From positions 186,001 through 250,000 of the forward strand of contig CAVXRG010000004.1 of the NCBI GenBank assembly GCA_963764195.1: a DNA stretch of 64,000 nt. The letters are read 5' to 3'. The notes under the pieces were generated by a model, which was not told the origin of the DNA, ran no database searches, and saw only the letters and a list, made by a program, of their open reading frames with translations. Shown here one piece after another: positions 1 to 8,669 of the stretch (within the stretch, counting starts at the first letter, position 1; each line of letters begins with the position of its first letter). A program made the translations under genes and the position numbers. The stretch comes from JBDSSS01 sp963764195. Its GTDB lineage: Bacteria; Actinomycetota; Actinomycetes; Actinomycetales; Dermatophilaceae.

Positions 1-1
1 C

Positions 2-619
2 GACGTCATCGCACGCCAGCGAGACTTCTTCTCCCGTCGCGGTCAGCAGGTCGAGTGGAAGACCTACGACTACGACGCCCCTGCCGACCTGGGGGAGCGG
101 CTCGTGAAGGCCGGGTTCGTCAGGCAGGACGACGAGGCGCTCATCCTCGGTGAGGCCCGGCCGCTGGCAGACCAGGACATCCGGGTGCCCGAGGGGGTCA
201 CCGTCCGCGCCGCGGACTGCGACGAGGACTTCGACCGCATCCAGCAGATGCTCGAGTCGGTGTGGGACCGCGAGCAGACGTGGGTCACGCGCTCGCTGCT
301 GCCGACCTGGCGGTCGGACCCCCGGGCAATGGACGTCGTGCTCGTCGAGGAGGGCCGCGAGGGGCCGGTGCTCTGCGCTGCCCGGAGCGAGTACGACGAG
401 AGCAGCTTCACGGGCCTGTGGGGCGGGTCCACCCTCGCGTCGTGGCGCGGGCGCGGCCTCTACCGCGCCACGCTGCTCCACCGGGCCCGTCTCGGGCTGG
501 ACCGCGGCAAGGACTTCGTGCGCGTGGACGCCTCGCCCGACTCCGAGCCGATCCTGCGCCGCCTCGGGCTGCACCGGGTGGCGACGACGACTCCCTACGT
601 CTTCGACCCGACGATGTAG
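2..619 (+). CDS. GNAT family N-acetyltransferase (5' end outside window)
   Basis: The frame is open from base 2, so the gene begins before the window and only about the last 205 residues are visible. The stretch near bases 420-500 reads WGGSTLASWRGRGLYRATLL, which has the R-G-x-G acetyl-CoA pyrophosphate loop of GNAT enzymes, followed by the DASPDSEPILRRLGL segment typical of the last strand. Members of this superfamily move an acetyl group from acetyl-CoA to an amine; the substrate cannot be told here. An internal ATG at 104 is not needed as a start because the upstream frame reads as normal protein. It ends 48 bases before a lipoprotein gene with its own promoter. Confidence 0.75.
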   Translation, partial: DVIARQRDFFSRRGQQVEWKTYDYDAPADLGERLVKAGFVRQDDEALILGEARPLADQDIRVPEGVTVRAADCDEDFDRIQQMLESVWDREQTWVTRSLLPTWRSDPRAMDVVLVEEGREGPVLCAARSEYDESSFTGLWGGSTLASWRGRGLYRATLLHRARLGLDRGKDFVRVDASPDSEPILRRLGLHRVATTTPYVFDPTM

Positions 620-655
620 GGGTTGGCGCGCGCCGAGGCGTGATCCACGCCGTGG

Positions 656-661
656 CACACT
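656..661 (+). promoter_or_regulatory. Probable leaderless -10 element (CACACT) for the first lipoprotein gene
   Basis: CACACT lies exactly six bases before the ATG at 668, so transcription would begin at or next to the start codon. The same 11-base context TGGCACACTCC stands in front of the paralogous gene at 1581, which supports a conserved promoter. Confidence 0.5.
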
Positions 662-667
662 CCGACG

Positions 668-1516
668 ATGGCCATCCGCACCCCGCGCGCGACGCGACTG
701 CGGCTGGCCGCGACCCTGGCCCTCGCGTGCCTGAGCGCTGCAGCCTGCACCGCCGAGGCATCGAACCCGTCGGCACCCTCGCAGGCTGCGTCGCCGACCG
801 ACGGGGGAGGCGGTGTTCGCGCCGTGTCGCCCGGTGGGGCCCAGCCCGTCGACCCCCGATCCGAAACCCGAGCTGAATCCCGACCCGACCCCGGGATGAC
901 GGCCGTCCAGGACGCCGTGCGCTGCACGACCCGGCGCCCGCTCGACGGAGCCCGCGGCGCCGTGCCCCTCGCCGAGGTCTTCCCCGGATCGACGACCCCG
1001 GCCCTGTCCGACCCCGCCGAGGTGGTCCCCGGCCCCGACGCCGCCGACCCGCGACGCTGCCCGGGTGAGCTGCCGCCGGAGCCGCTCTGCGACGCGGCCG
1101 TGCCGTGGAGCGGCCTCGACTACGACGCGTTCCTCACGGCGAGCGGAGCGAGGCGGGCCGTGGCCGGCTACCTCCTGACGATGCCGCCTCAGGCGGGCAA
1201 CGAGGCGCCGCCGGAGAGCTCTCCCGGCACGCGCGTCGTCACCTACCAGCTCCTCGACCTCGTCGCGGCTGACCCGGGCGGGGTGGTCGACTTCCTCGAG
1301 CGAGCCTTCCGGGTATGCGCCGGGGCGCGTCCGAGCACGGTCGCGGGGGCGGAGGCCCTCGTCGGCACGGCGCGCTCGGACCACGGCGCCGGCTCGTCGC
1401 AGGTCGTCCTGCTGCGCAGCGGCGCCCACGTCGTGTGGGCCCAGCTCGACGGCAGCGGCTGGGAGAAGGGGCCGCGCGAGCACGCCCTCCGGGTTCTCGT
1501 CGATCGTCTCTTCTGA
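668..1516 (+). CDS. Putative lipoprotein, tandem paralogue 1
   Basis: A 282-residue exported protein of unknown function. An N-terminal arginine-rich segment, a hydrophobic stretch and the lipobox LSAAAC (Cys near residue 27) indicate a signal peptidase II lipoprotein anchored outside the membrane. A Ser/Pro/Gly-rich linker follows, then a folded domain from about residue 75. That domain has four cysteines (in VRCTTRR, RRCPGELPPEPLC and FRVCAG) that are all kept in the next gene, so two disulfides are plausible. The C-terminal part ends in a compact alpha/beta-like pattern (VVLLRSGAHVVWAQLDGSGW). It is a tandem duplicate of the neighbour at 1581. I do not recognise the family. Confidence 0.75.
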   Translation: MAIRTPRATRLRLAATLALACLSAAACTAEASNPSAPSQAASPTDGGGGVRAVSPGGAQPVDPRSETRAESRPDPGMTAVQDAVRCTTRRPLDGARGAVPLAEVFPGSTTPALSDPAEVVPGPDAADPRRCPGELPPEPLCDAAVPWSGLDYDAFLTASGARRAVAGYLLTMPPQAGNEAPPESSPGTRVVTYQLLDLVAADPGGVVDFLERAFRVCAGARPSTVAGAEALVGTARSDHGAGSSQVVLLRSGAHVVWAQLDGSGWEKGPREHALRVLVDRLF

Positions 1517-1568
1517 GGGCGTCGCAAACAGGCCCGCCCGTCACCGGCCGCAGGGCCGCCCGGTCTGG

Positions 1569-1574
1569 CACACT
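1569..1574 (+). promoter_or_regulatory. Probable leaderless -10 element (CACACT) for the second lipoprotein gene
   Basis: The TGGCACACTCC context is identical to that at 652-662. The spacer to the GTG at 1581 is six bases, so the mRNA would carry essentially no leader. Confidence 0.5.
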
Positions 1575-1580
1575 CCAGCC

Positions 1581-2483
1581 GTGGAGACCGGAGCGGGAGG
1601 CGAGCAGGCTCGTCGTCGACGGGCCCGGCGCGCCCTCGTGGCCCTCGTGGCGGGCTGCCTCGTGGGCACCCTCGCAGGCTGCACGTCGCTCAGCTCGGCG
1701 GCCGCGCCCCCCTCGAGCGCGGTGGCGACCGGCCGGGTGGGGACCGGTGAGGCGACGCTCGTCGAGCCGGCACCGGCACCGGCTTCGACCCAGACCCAGA
1801 CCCAGGCCCAGGGACCGGCACCCACCCAGCCGGACCCGTCGATGACGGTCATCGAGAGTGCTGCGCAGTGCACCGTCCGTCGGGAGCTCACCGGCGGGCG
1901 GGGCCGGGTCCCCATGGAGGACGTCTTCCCGGGCCAGTCGACCGGGGGCTTCGCCGAACCCAGCGAGGTCGTGCCCGGCCGGGACGCGGCGAACCCGGCA
2001 CGCTGCCCCGGAGAGCTCCCCTCGGACCCGTTCTGCGAGACACTCCTGCCGTGGACCGGGCTGCCCTCCGACGAGAGCTTCGTCGTCGCGAGCGGGGCCC
2101 GCCGGGTGGTCGACGGCTACCTCCTGTCCATGCCCCACGGCGCCGACCCGGCAGCGCCCCCGGAGAACGTGCCGGGCACCCGGGTGGTCACCTACCGGTT
2201 CCTCGAGCTCGCGGCCGGCGACCCCAAGGGGCTGGGCGCCTACCTCGACCGGTCGTTCCGCACCTGCGCGAAGGCACGCCCCACCCCGGTCACCGGCCTC
2301 GGCTCCCTCGACGGGGTCACCGCACTGGTCGGCACGGCCCGGTCGGAGTACCGCGCGCAGTCGGCCGAGCTCGTCCTGCTCCGTCGAGGCACCCGCCTCG
2401 CGTGGGCCGTCCTCGACGGCGGGGGCTGGCGAAAGGGCCAGCGCGAGATCGCCGTGCGAGCCCTCGCCGCGCACCTGCTCTGA
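1581..2483 (+). CDS. Putative lipoprotein, tandem paralogue 2
   Basis: A 300-residue protein starting at GTG, with an Arg-rich N-terminus, a hydrophobic segment and lipobox LAGC (Cys near residue 34). A low-complexity Ala/Pro linker with TQTQTQAQ precedes the globular part. From about residue 90 it aligns along its whole length with the preceding gene: MTVIESAAQCTVRR matches MTAVQDAVRCTTRR, and VFPG, EVVPG.DAA.P.RCPGELP and ASGARR are shared. All four cysteines are conserved. The pair therefore arose by duplication, and the copies have diverged mainly in the linker. The function is unknown. The next gene, fba, has its own ribosome binding site. Confidence 0.75.
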   Translation: METGAGGEQARRRRARRALVALVAGCLVGTLAGCTSLSSAAAPPSSAVATGRVGTGEATLVEPAPAPASTQTQTQAQGPAPTQPDPSMTVIESAAQCTVRRELTGGRGRVPMEDVFPGQSTGGFAEPSEVVPGRDAANPARCPGELPSDPFCETLLPWTGLPSDESFVVASGARRVVDGYLLSMPHGADPAAPPENVPGTRVVTYRFLELAAGDPKGLGAYLDRSFRTCAKARPTPVTGLGSLDGVTALVGTARSEYRAQSAELVLLRRGTRLAWAVLDGGGWRKGQREIAVRALAAHLL

Positions 2484-2597
2484 GCACTGCTGAGCACCCG
2501 CTCACCGCAGGGTGGTCACTGGCGCTCGCCGTCCGGCATACGTGGCAGGATTCTCGACGGACGACGCCAGCCCCTTTCACCGCGCAGGAGATGTCTC

Positions 2598-3626
2598 ATG
2601 CCCATCGCCACCCCCGAGGTCTACGCCGACATGCTCGACCGCGCGAAGGCAGGATCCTTCGCGTACCCCGCCATCAACGTCAGCTCGTCGCAGACGCTCA
2701 ACGCCGCCCTCAAGGGCTTCGCGGACGCCGGCTCCGACGGCATCATCCAGGTCTCGACGGGCGGCGCCGACTACCTCTCCGGCCCGTCGGTCAAGAACAT
2801 GGTCTCCGGCTCGCTCGCCTTTGCCTCGTATGCCGAGCACGTGGCCAAGAACTACCCGGTCAACATCGCCCTGCACACCGACCACTGCCCCAAGCCGAAG
2901 CTCGACGACTTCGTCCGACCGCTGCTCGCGGCCTCGGCCGAGCGGGTCAAGGCCGGCGGCACCCCGTGGTTCCAGTCACACATGTGGGACGGCTCGGCCG
3001 TGCCGCTCGACGAGAACCTCGACATCGCCACGGAGCTGCTCGCGCTCGCGAAGGCGGCCCACGTCGTCCTCGAGATCGAGGTCGGCGTCGTCGGCGGCGA
3101 GGAGGACGGCGTCGAGGGTGCCATCGACGACAAGCTCTACTCGACCCCGGCCGACGCGATCGCCACGATCCGGGCCCTCGGCTCCGGCGAGAACGGCCGC
3201 TACCTCACGGCCCTCACCTTCGGCAACGTCCACGGCGTCTACAAGCCGGGCAACGTCAAGCTCCGCCCCGAGATCCTGCTCCAGGCCCAGCAGGCCGCGG
3301 CCAACGAGCTCGGGCTGAGCGACGAGGCCCGCCCGTTCGACCTCGTCTTCCACGGTGGTTCCGGCTCGCTGCCCGAGGAGATCTCGGCGGCCGTCGACCA
3401 CGGCGTCATCAAGATGAACATCGACACCGACACGCAGTACGCCTTCACCCGCGACATCGCCGGCTGGATGATCAGCAACTACGACGGCGTCCTCAAGGTC
3501 GACGGCGAGGTCGGCAACAAGAAGAAGTACGACCCCCGCGCCTGGGGCGCGTCCGCCGAGGCTGCCATGGCCCGCCGCGTCGTCGAGGCCTGCACCGCGC
3601 TGCGATCGGCAGGCACCCACCAGTGA
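2598..3626 (+). CDS. fba: Class II fructose-bisphosphate aldolase
   Basis: This cytoplasmic glycolytic and gluconeogenic enzyme cleaves fructose 1,6-bisphosphate to dihydroxyacetone phosphate and glyceraldehyde 3-phosphate using a divalent metal. It has 342 residues, normal for the FbaA subgroup. Visible signatures are HTDHCPKP near residue 93, the acidic EIEVGVVGGEEDG segment, GNVHGVYKPG with a metal-ligand histidine, HGGSGS near 252 and NIDTDTQ near 275 for substrate phosphate binding. The ribosome site is GCAGGAG, eight bases upstream of the ATG. A weak -10 (CAGGAT, 2546-2551) may drive it. The downstream DUF3151 gene overlaps it by four bases, a pairing also known in other actinobacteria. 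Confidence 0.96.
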   Translation: MPIATPEVYADMLDRAKAGSFAYPAINVSSSQTLNAALKGFADAGSDGIIQVSTGGADYLSGPSVKNMVSGSLAFASYAEHVAKNYPVNIALHTDHCPKPKLDDFVRPLLAASAERVKAGGTPWFQSHMWDGSAVPLDENLDIATELLALAKAAHVVLEIEVGVVGGEEDGVEGAIDDKLYSTPADAIATIRALGSGENGRYLTALTFGNVHGVYKPGNVKLRPEILLQAQQAAANELGLSDEARPFDLVFHGGSGSLPEEISAAVDHGVIKMNIDTDTQYAFTRDIAGWMISNYDGVLKVDGEVGNKKKYDPRAWGASAEAAMARRVVEACTALRSAGTHQ

Positions 3627-4027
3627 GCGACAACCTGCTCGGCATTCCCGAGACCCGTCTCCCCGTCGACCCCGCCGCCGCGCTGCTCGCCTCGGGCGGC
3701 GACCCGGTCGAGATCGCCAAGGACCACCCGACGAGCTCGCTCGCCTGGGCGACGCTCGCCGAGGCGGCGCTCGCCGACGGCCGCGACGTCGAGGGCTACG
3801 CCTACGCGCGCACCGGCTACCACCGGGCCCTCGACTCGCTGCGCAGGTCGGGCTGGCGCGGCCAGGGCCCGGTGCCGTGGTCGCACGAGCCCAACCGCGG
3901 GTTCCTCCGCGCCCTCGGCGCGCTCGCCCGCGCCGCTCGCGCCATCGGGGAGTCCGACGAGGAGGCGCGCTGCACGCAGTTCCTGCGCGACTCCTCGATC
4001 GAGGGTGCGCGCGAGCTCGGCCTCTAG
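3623..4027 (+). CDS. DUF3151 family protein
   Basis: A 134-residue cytoplasmic protein. Its GTG overlaps the fba stop (GTGA), so it is translationally coupled. The SSLAWATLAEAAL segment, the YAYARTGYHRALDSLRRSGWRG segment and the PWSHEPNRGFLRALGALARAARAIGE segment match the actinobacterial DUF3151 family, which is predicted to be all-helical with a TPR-like feel. No catalytic residues stand out. Coupling to fba suggests a role tied to the aldolase or to central carbon metabolism, but its function is not established. Confidence 0.85.
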   Translation: MSDNLLGIPETRLPVDPAAALLASGGDPVEIAKDHPTSSLAWATLAEAALADGRDVEGYAYARTGYHRALDSLRRSGWRGQGPVPWSHEPNRGFLRALGALARAARAIGESDEEARCTQFLRDSSIEGARELGL

Positions 4028-4038
4028 GCCCGGCTGCG

Positions 4039-4078
4039 CTCACGACACCTCACGACACCTCACGGCACCTCACGGCAC
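4039..4078 (+). repeat. Four tandem 10-bp repeats in front of the HAD phosphatase
   Basis: The unit CTCACGRCAC occurs four times head to tail; the first two copies carry A and the last two carry G at the seventh base. The array ends two bases before the ATG at 4081, leaving no room for a normal ribosome binding site. One unit equals one helical turn. Confidence 0.9.
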
Positions 4079-4080
4079 CG

Positions 4081-4893
4081 ATGACCCTCTTCTGCTCCGA
4101 CGTCGACGGAACGCTGCTCAACCGTGAGCGGACCCTGTCGGCCCGCACGATCGCGGCGATCCGGGCCGTCCGGGAGGCGGGGCACACCTTCGTGTTCTGT
4201 TCCTCCCGGCCGCCCGACTCGCTGGAGGGTCTCGAGCGGTTGGCCGGTGTCGAGCCGGCGCCGCTCATCGCCTACAACGGCGGGCTCGTCCTGCGCCCCG
4301 ACGGATCGGTCGTCGCCGACGTCGCGATCCACGCGGCCGACGCGCGGCTGGTCTACGACGAGTGCGCCCACCGTGACCTGCACGCGAGCTTCTTCGCCGG
4401 GCGGGCCTGGTATGCGTGGGGCCCCGACGAGTGGACCGACCGCGAGGCGCGGATCACCGCCGTGCCGCCCTCGCCCGAGTCGGCCCACGACTACGCGGCC
4501 ACCGGCCGGATCGAGGCAGAGCCGCCGCACAAGGTGATGCTGATGGGAGACCCGGCCCGCATCGAGGAGCTCGAGCAGCTCCTCGCGTCGCGGCCGGGGG
4601 TCGTCACCTACCGCTCCAAGACGACCTACCTCGAGATCGCCAACGCCGGCTGCACCAAGGGGGAGGGCCTGCGCGCGGTCGCCGCCGAGCAGGGTGTCGA
4701 CCTGCAGGACGTCGTCTTCTTCGGCGACAACTACAACGACCTGCCCGCCTTCGCGGTCGTCGGGACCGCGGTGGCGGTGGCCAACGCCCGTGAGCCGGTC
4801 CTGGCGGCCGCCACGGTCGTCACCGGTCGCCACCACGACGACGGCGTCGCCACCTACCTCGAGGACTGGCTGGTCCGCGCCGGTTCCGCCTGA
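4081..4893 (+). CDS. HAD superfamily (Cof-type) phosphatase
   Basis: A 270-residue cytoplasmic hydrolase of the Cof/YbiV subgroup (large C2 cap), members of which dephosphorylate sugar phosphates or flavin precursors. Motif I is DVDGTLL at residues 7-13 with the nucleophilic Asp. Motif II is the Ser in FVFCSSR, Lys lies in the KVMLMG segment, and motif IV is FGDNYNDLPAF near residue 218. The ATG at 4081 is preceded directly by the 10-bp repeat array rather than by a Shine-Dalgarno sequence, so the real start could lie upstream or the mRNA could be read in an unusual way. Its position between the aldolase pair and purA does not fix a substrate. Confidence 0.85.
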   Translation: MTLFCSDVDGTLLNRERTLSARTIAAIRAVREAGHTFVFCSSRPPDSLEGLERLAGVEPAPLIAYNGGLVLRPDGSVVADVAIHAADARLVYDECAHRDLHASFFAGRAWYAWGPDEWTDREARITAVPPSPESAHDYAATGRIEAEPPHKVMLMGDPARIEELEQLLASRPGVVTYRSKTTYLEIANAGCTKGEGLRAVAAEQGVDLQDVVFFGDNYNDLPAFAVVGTAVAVANAREPVLAAATVVTGRHHDDGVATYLEDWLVRAGSA

Positions 4894-4926
4894 CGGCGCG
4901 CGTGCGAGCAGACGGCGCGCACCGGA

Positions 4927-4932
4927 TAACCT
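4927..4932 (+). promoter_or_regulatory. Candidate -10 (TAACCT) of the purA promoter
   Basis: TAACCT would start transcription near 4939, giving a leader of about 40 bases before the purA ATG. A GTATGCCG word (reverse orientation, 4940-4946) lies at the predicted start point. Confidence 0.4.
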
Positions 4933-4978
4933 TGCCGACGGCATACGTGATGGTGAACGGCGAACGGAAGGCGGACTG

Positions 4979-6292
4979 ATGCCGGCAATCGTGCTCGTCG
5001 GAGCGCAGTGGGGTGACGAGGGCAAGGGCAAGGCGACGGACCTGCTCGGCAGCGGGGTCGACTACGTCGTGAAGTTCAACGGCGGCAACAACGCCGGGCA
5101 CACCGTCGTCATCGAGCAGCCGGACGGCTCGCGTGAGAAGTACGCCCTGCACCTGCTCCCGTCCGGGATCCTCTCGCCCAACTGCGTGCCCGTCATCGGC
5201 AACGGTGTCGTCATCGACCTCGGTGTCCTCTTCGAGGAGCTCGACGGGCTCGACGCGCGTGGCGTCGACACGAGCAAGCTGGTCGTGAGTGCCAACGCGC
5301 ACGTCATCGCGCCCTACAACCGGACGATCGACAAGGTGACCGAGCGCTTCCTCGGCAAGCGCCGCATCGGCACGACGGGTCGCGGCATCGGCCCGACCTA
5401 CGCCGACAAGATGAACCGCATCGGCATCCGCATCCAGGACCTCTACGACGAGGGCATCCTGCGCCAGAAGGTGGAGGCGGCGCTGTCGTTCAAGAACCAG
5501 ATCCTCGCCAAGATCTACAACACCCGCGCCGTGGAGGTCGACGAGGTCGTCGAGGAGCTGCTGTCGTATGCCGCTCGGCTCGCGCCGATGGTCGCCGACA
5601 CCTCGCTCGTGCTCGGGCAGGCCCTCGACCGCGGAGACACCGTGCTCTTCGAGGCCGGGCAGGCGACGCTCCTCGACGTCGACCACGGCACCTACCCCTA
5701 CGTCACCTCGAGCAACGCGGTCTCGGCGGGCGCCTGCACCGGCTCGGGCGTCCCCCCGACCCGCATCGACAGCGTCATCGCGATCCTCAAGGCCTACACG
5801 ACGCGCGTCGGCGAGGGCCCCTTCCCGACCGAGCTGCACGACGACTCGGGCGAGTTCCTGCGCAAGACCGGTGCGGAGTTCGGCACGACGACGGGCCGAC
5901 CGCGTCGCTGCGGCTGGATGGACACCGTCGTCGGCCGCTACGCCACACGGATCAACGGGGTCACCGACTTCGTCATCACCAAGCTCGACGTGCTCACCGG
6001 CCTCGAGAAGGTGCCGGTCTGCGTTGCCTACGATGTCGCCGGCGTCCGACACGACGAGATGCCCATGGGGCAGAGCGACTTCCACCACGCGACCCCGATC
6101 TACGAGGAGCTGCCCGGCTGGTGGGAGGACATCACCGGGTGCCGCCGCTTCGAGGACCTGCCCGCCAACGCGCAGGCCTACGTCCTGCGTGTCGAGGAGC
6201 TCATCGGCGCGCGGGTCTCCGCCATCGGCGTGGGTCCCGGCCGCGACGAGATCATCGAGCGCTTCCCGCTCAACCCCAACGCCACCCGCTGA
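4979..6292 (+). CDS. purA: Adenylosuccinate synthetase
   Basis: This enzyme joins IMP and aspartate, with GTP, to give adenylosuccinate in the AMP branch of purine synthesis. It has 437 residues. The N-terminus carries the P-loop-like GAQWGDEGKGK (residues 8-18, catalytic Asp13), then NGGNNAGHT with the catalytic His, RRIGTTGRGIGPTY and GQATLLDVDHGTYPYVTSSN, all family signatures. The ATG was chosen because it gives this exact N-terminus and follows a GGAAGGCGG purine-rich ribosome site. It lies ten bases upstream of lysS, so the two are probably cotranscribed. The other purine genes in the window are in separate blocks. Confidence 0.97.
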   Translation: MPAIVLVGAQWGDEGKGKATDLLGSGVDYVVKFNGGNNAGHTVVIEQPDGSREKYALHLLPSGILSPNCVPVIGNGVVIDLGVLFEELDGLDARGVDTSKLVVSANAHVIAPYNRTIDKVTERFLGKRRIGTTGRGIGPTYADKMNRIGIRIQDLYDEGILRQKVEAALSFKNQILAKIYNTRAVEVDEVVEELLSYAARLAPMVADTSLVLGQALDRGDTVLFEAGQATLLDVDHGTYPYVTSSNAVSAGACTGSGVPPTRIDSVIAILKAYTTRVGEGPFPTELHDDSGEFLRKTGAEFGTTTGRPRRCGWMDTVVGRYATRINGVTDFVITKLDVLTGLEKVPVCVAYDVAGVRHDEMPMGQSDFHHATPIYEELPGWWEDITGCRRFEDLPANAQAYVLRVEELIGARVSAIGVGPGRDEIIERFPLNPNATR

Positions 6293-6301
6293 AGGACACT
6301 C

Positions 6302-8092
6302 ATGGCTGACACGGCTGCCGACACGCAGGTCGAGCTCGACTGGGTGACCCGTCTCGCTGACGAGGTCGTCGCGGAGGCGACGCACCGCGGCCTCGACGGC
6401 CCGATCGTCTGCGCGTCCGGCATCAGCCCGTCGGGCCCGATCCATCTCGGCAACTTCCGCGAGCTGATCACACCCCACCTCGTGGCCGACGAGATCAAGC
6501 GGCGGGGGATCGACTGTGAGCACCTCCTCAGCTGGGACGACTTCGACCGGTTCCGGCGGGTCCCGAAGAACCTTCCCGGCGTCGACGAGTCGTGGGAGCA
6601 GTACATCGGTATGCCGCTCACCGCGGTCCCGCCGCCCGCCGGCTCCCCGCACGCCTCGTGGGCCGCGCACTTCAAGGCCCCGCTCGTCGAGGCGATGGCC
6701 GCGACGGGGATCGTCGTGCGCCAGGTGAGCCAGACCGAGCAGTACCGGGCCGGCGTCTACCGCGACCAGGTGCTCCTCGCGATGCGGGAGCGCTTCGCCA
6801 TCGACAAGGTGCTCGACCAGTACCGGACGCTCGAGGCCGACGAGGCCGCACGCCAGAAGGCAACGGGCAAGGGCCGCCGGCAGGCGAAGGGTCAGCAGGC
6901 CAAGCTCACCGAGGAGCAGGCGGCGGCAGCCACAGAGGCGGAGCGCGGCTCCGGTGCGGCCGCGGAGGACGACGGCAGCGAGGGCGCGGCGGGTTACTAC
7001 CCGTTCAAGCCCTTCTGCACCGCCTGCGGCACCGACTTCACGACGGTCACTGCCTACGACGACGACACCCATGCGCTGCGCTACACGTGCACGAGGTGCG
7101 GGCACGCCGAGACCGTCGACCTCGACACGTTCACCAACGGCAAGCTCGTCTGGAAGGTCGACTGGCCGATGCGCTGGGGCCACGAGCGGGTCCTCTTCGA
7201 GCCCTCGGGCGTCGACCACCAGTCGCCCGGCAGCAGCTTCGTCGTCGGCAAGGACCTCGCGCCGGTCTTCGGCTGGGAGCGCCCGATCGGGCCGATGTAC
7301 GCCTTCGTCGGCATCGCCGGCATGGCGAAGATGAGCTCGTCCAAGGGTGGGGTGCCGATCCCGACGGACGCCCTCGAGGTGATGGAGCCGACGGTGCTGC
7401 GCTGGCTCTATGCTCGGCGCCGACCCAACCAGAGCTTCGACGTCGCCTTCGGCCCGGAGCTGCAGCGCCTCTACGACGAGTGGGATGCCTTGAACCGCAA
7501 GGTCTCCGACGGATCCGCCCAGCCCGCCGACCTCGCCGCTCACCTGCGCGCGACGTCGACGGCCGAGACGGTCCTGCCCACGACCCCGCGGCCGATGCCG
7601 TTCCGCACCATCGCCTCGGTCATCGATGTGACCCAGGGCGACGAGGAGCAGGCCGTGCGGATCCTGTCCGACCTCGACCCCGACCACCCGGTCGCGTCGA
7701 CCGACGACCTGCGGCCTCGCCTCGACTGCGCGGAGCGGTGGATGCTCGGCTACGTCCCGGAGCAGGACCGCACGATCGTCCGGTCGGAGCCGGACACCGA
7801 GCTGCTCGAGAGCGTCGACGACACCCAGCGCGAGGCCCTCGCCCTGCTCGTCGACGGACTCGCCGGCCACTGGTCGCTCGACGGGCTCACCCACCTCGTC
7901 TACGCCGTGCCGAAGATCCAGCGCGGCATCGACCCCGAGGCCAAGGTCCGCGACCCCGAGCTGTCGGCGGCGCAGCGATCCTTCTTCGCGCTCGTCTACC
8001 GACTGCTCGTGTCGCGTGACACGGGTCCGCGCCTGCCGACGCTGCTGCTCGCCGTCGGCGCCGACCGGGTCCGGACGCTGCTCGGTCACTGA
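6302..8092 (+). CDS. lysS: Lysyl-tRNA synthetase, class I
   Basis: It charges tRNA-Lys with lysine. This is the class I type found in archaea and some bacteria, not the common class II enzyme. The HIGH-type motif is PIHLGN at residues 46-51, and the KMSKS-type motif is KMSSSKG near residue 343. A zinc-ribbon-like pair (CTACG and CTRCGH, about residues 239-264) lies between them. A charged, low-complexity insertion rich in Lys, Gln, Ala and Glu covers roughly residues 187-230 and is probably disordered. Total length is 596 residues. It follows purA by ten bases, and no second lysS is visible in the window. Confidence 0.93.
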   Translation: MADTAADTQVELDWVTRLADEVVAEATHRGLDGPIVCASGISPSGPIHLGNFRELITPHLVADEIKRRGIDCEHLLSWDDFDRFRRVPKNLPGVDESWEQYIGMPLTAVPPPAGSPHASWAAHFKAPLVEAMAATGIVVRQVSQTEQYRAGVYRDQVLLAMRERFAIDKVLDQYRTLEADEAARQKATGKGRRQAKGQQAKLTEEQAAAATEAERGSGAAAEDDGSEGAAGYYPFKPFCTACGTDFTTVTAYDDDTHALRYTCTRCGHAETVDLDTFTNGKLVWKVDWPMRWGHERVLFEPSGVDHQSPGSSFVVGKDLAPVFGWERPIGPMYAFVGIAGMAKMSSSKGGVPIPTDALEVMEPTVLRWLYARRRPNQSFDVAFGPELQRLYDEWDALNRKVSDGSAQPADLAAHLRATSTAETVLPTTPRPMPFRTIASVIDVTQGDEEQAVRILSDLDPDHPVASTDDLRPRLDCAERWMLGYVPEQDRTIVRSEPDTELLESVDDTQREALALLVDGLAGHWSLDGLTHLVYAVPKIQRGIDPEAKVRDPELSAAQRSFFALVYRLLVSRDTGPRLPTLLLAVGADRVRTLLGH

Positions 8093-8174
8093 GTCGCGGG
8101 CCCACGTCTCCGGCGCCGGTGCGGTGTCGCTGTCGTGTCGGTGGTGGGTGTCGATGGGTGTCGGTGATGCCCTC

Positions 8175-8180
8175 TAGGGT
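8175..8180 (+). promoter_or_regulatory. Leaderless promoter -10 (TAGGGT)
   Basis: TAGGGT is followed by six bases (CGAGAC) and then the ATG at 8187. The arrangement matches the other leaderless genes in this window. Confidence 0.6.
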
Positions 8181-8186
8181 CGAGAC

Positions 8187-8669
8187 ATGACCGACAGTGA
8201 GCTTGCAGACCGTTCGGCGACGGCGTCGGTGCCGTTCCTGCGCCAGGTGGCGATCGACTGCCCTGACCCGCGTCGGCTCGCCGAGTTCTACCGCGAGCTG
8301 CTCGGCTATGCCTACCGCCCTGGTGACGAGGCACCCCCCGACGGTGAGCCCGACCCGGCCGGCGCCGACTGGCTCGTCCTGCGACCCGAGGCGGACGACG
8401 CGGGCAGCGGGCGCGGCCTCGCCTTCCAGCAGTCCGACGACTACCGGCCGCCGGTCTGGTCCGCGACGGGCAGCCCGGCGACCGGCGACCAGCGGCAGAT
8501 GCTGCACCTCGACCTCACGGTGCCCGACCCCGCCTCACTCGTCGTCCAGCGTGACCGGGCGACGGCGCTCGGGGCGACGATCCTGCTCGACCGGTCCGAC
8601 GACGAGGAGGAGCCGCTCTACGTCTTCGCCGACCCGGTCGGGCACCCGTTCTGCATCTTCGTCGGCTGA
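8187..8669 (+). CDS. VOC (glyoxalase/bleomycin resistance-type) family protein
   Basis: A 160-residue cytoplasmic protein with the paired beta-alpha-beta-beta-beta layout of the vicinal oxygen chelate fold. The first module begins FLRQVAIDCPDPRRLAEFYRELLGY, and the second begins MLHLDLTVPDPASLVVQRDRATALGA. It ends in the characteristic VFADPVGHPFCIFVG strand, where a metal-ligand glutamate is often found but here reads Cys. This resembles the glyoxalase-like DUF groups common in actinobacteria, usually of unknown substrate. It is probably monocistronic and leaderless. Confidence 0.8.
   Translation: MTDSELADRSATASVPFLRQVAIDCPDPRRLAEFYRELLGYAYRPGDEAPPDGEPDPAGADWLVLRPEADDAGSGRGLAFQQSDDYRPPVWSATGSPATGDQRQMLHLDLTVPDPASLVVQRDRATALGATILLDRSDDEEEPLYVFADPVGHPFCIFVG

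Noticed and set aside
4410..4416. GTATGCG and CTATGCC near-matches to the octamer (for example 4410, 61091, 8305)
   Set aside because: They are few, which argues that the exact octamer is the favoured form. They were not counted.
4820..8089. Very long antisense open frame opposite purA and lysS
   Set aside because: Its protein is low-complexity and rich in Arg, Val, Asp and Gly, and the plus strand carries two unmistakable genes. It is a shadow caused by high GC.
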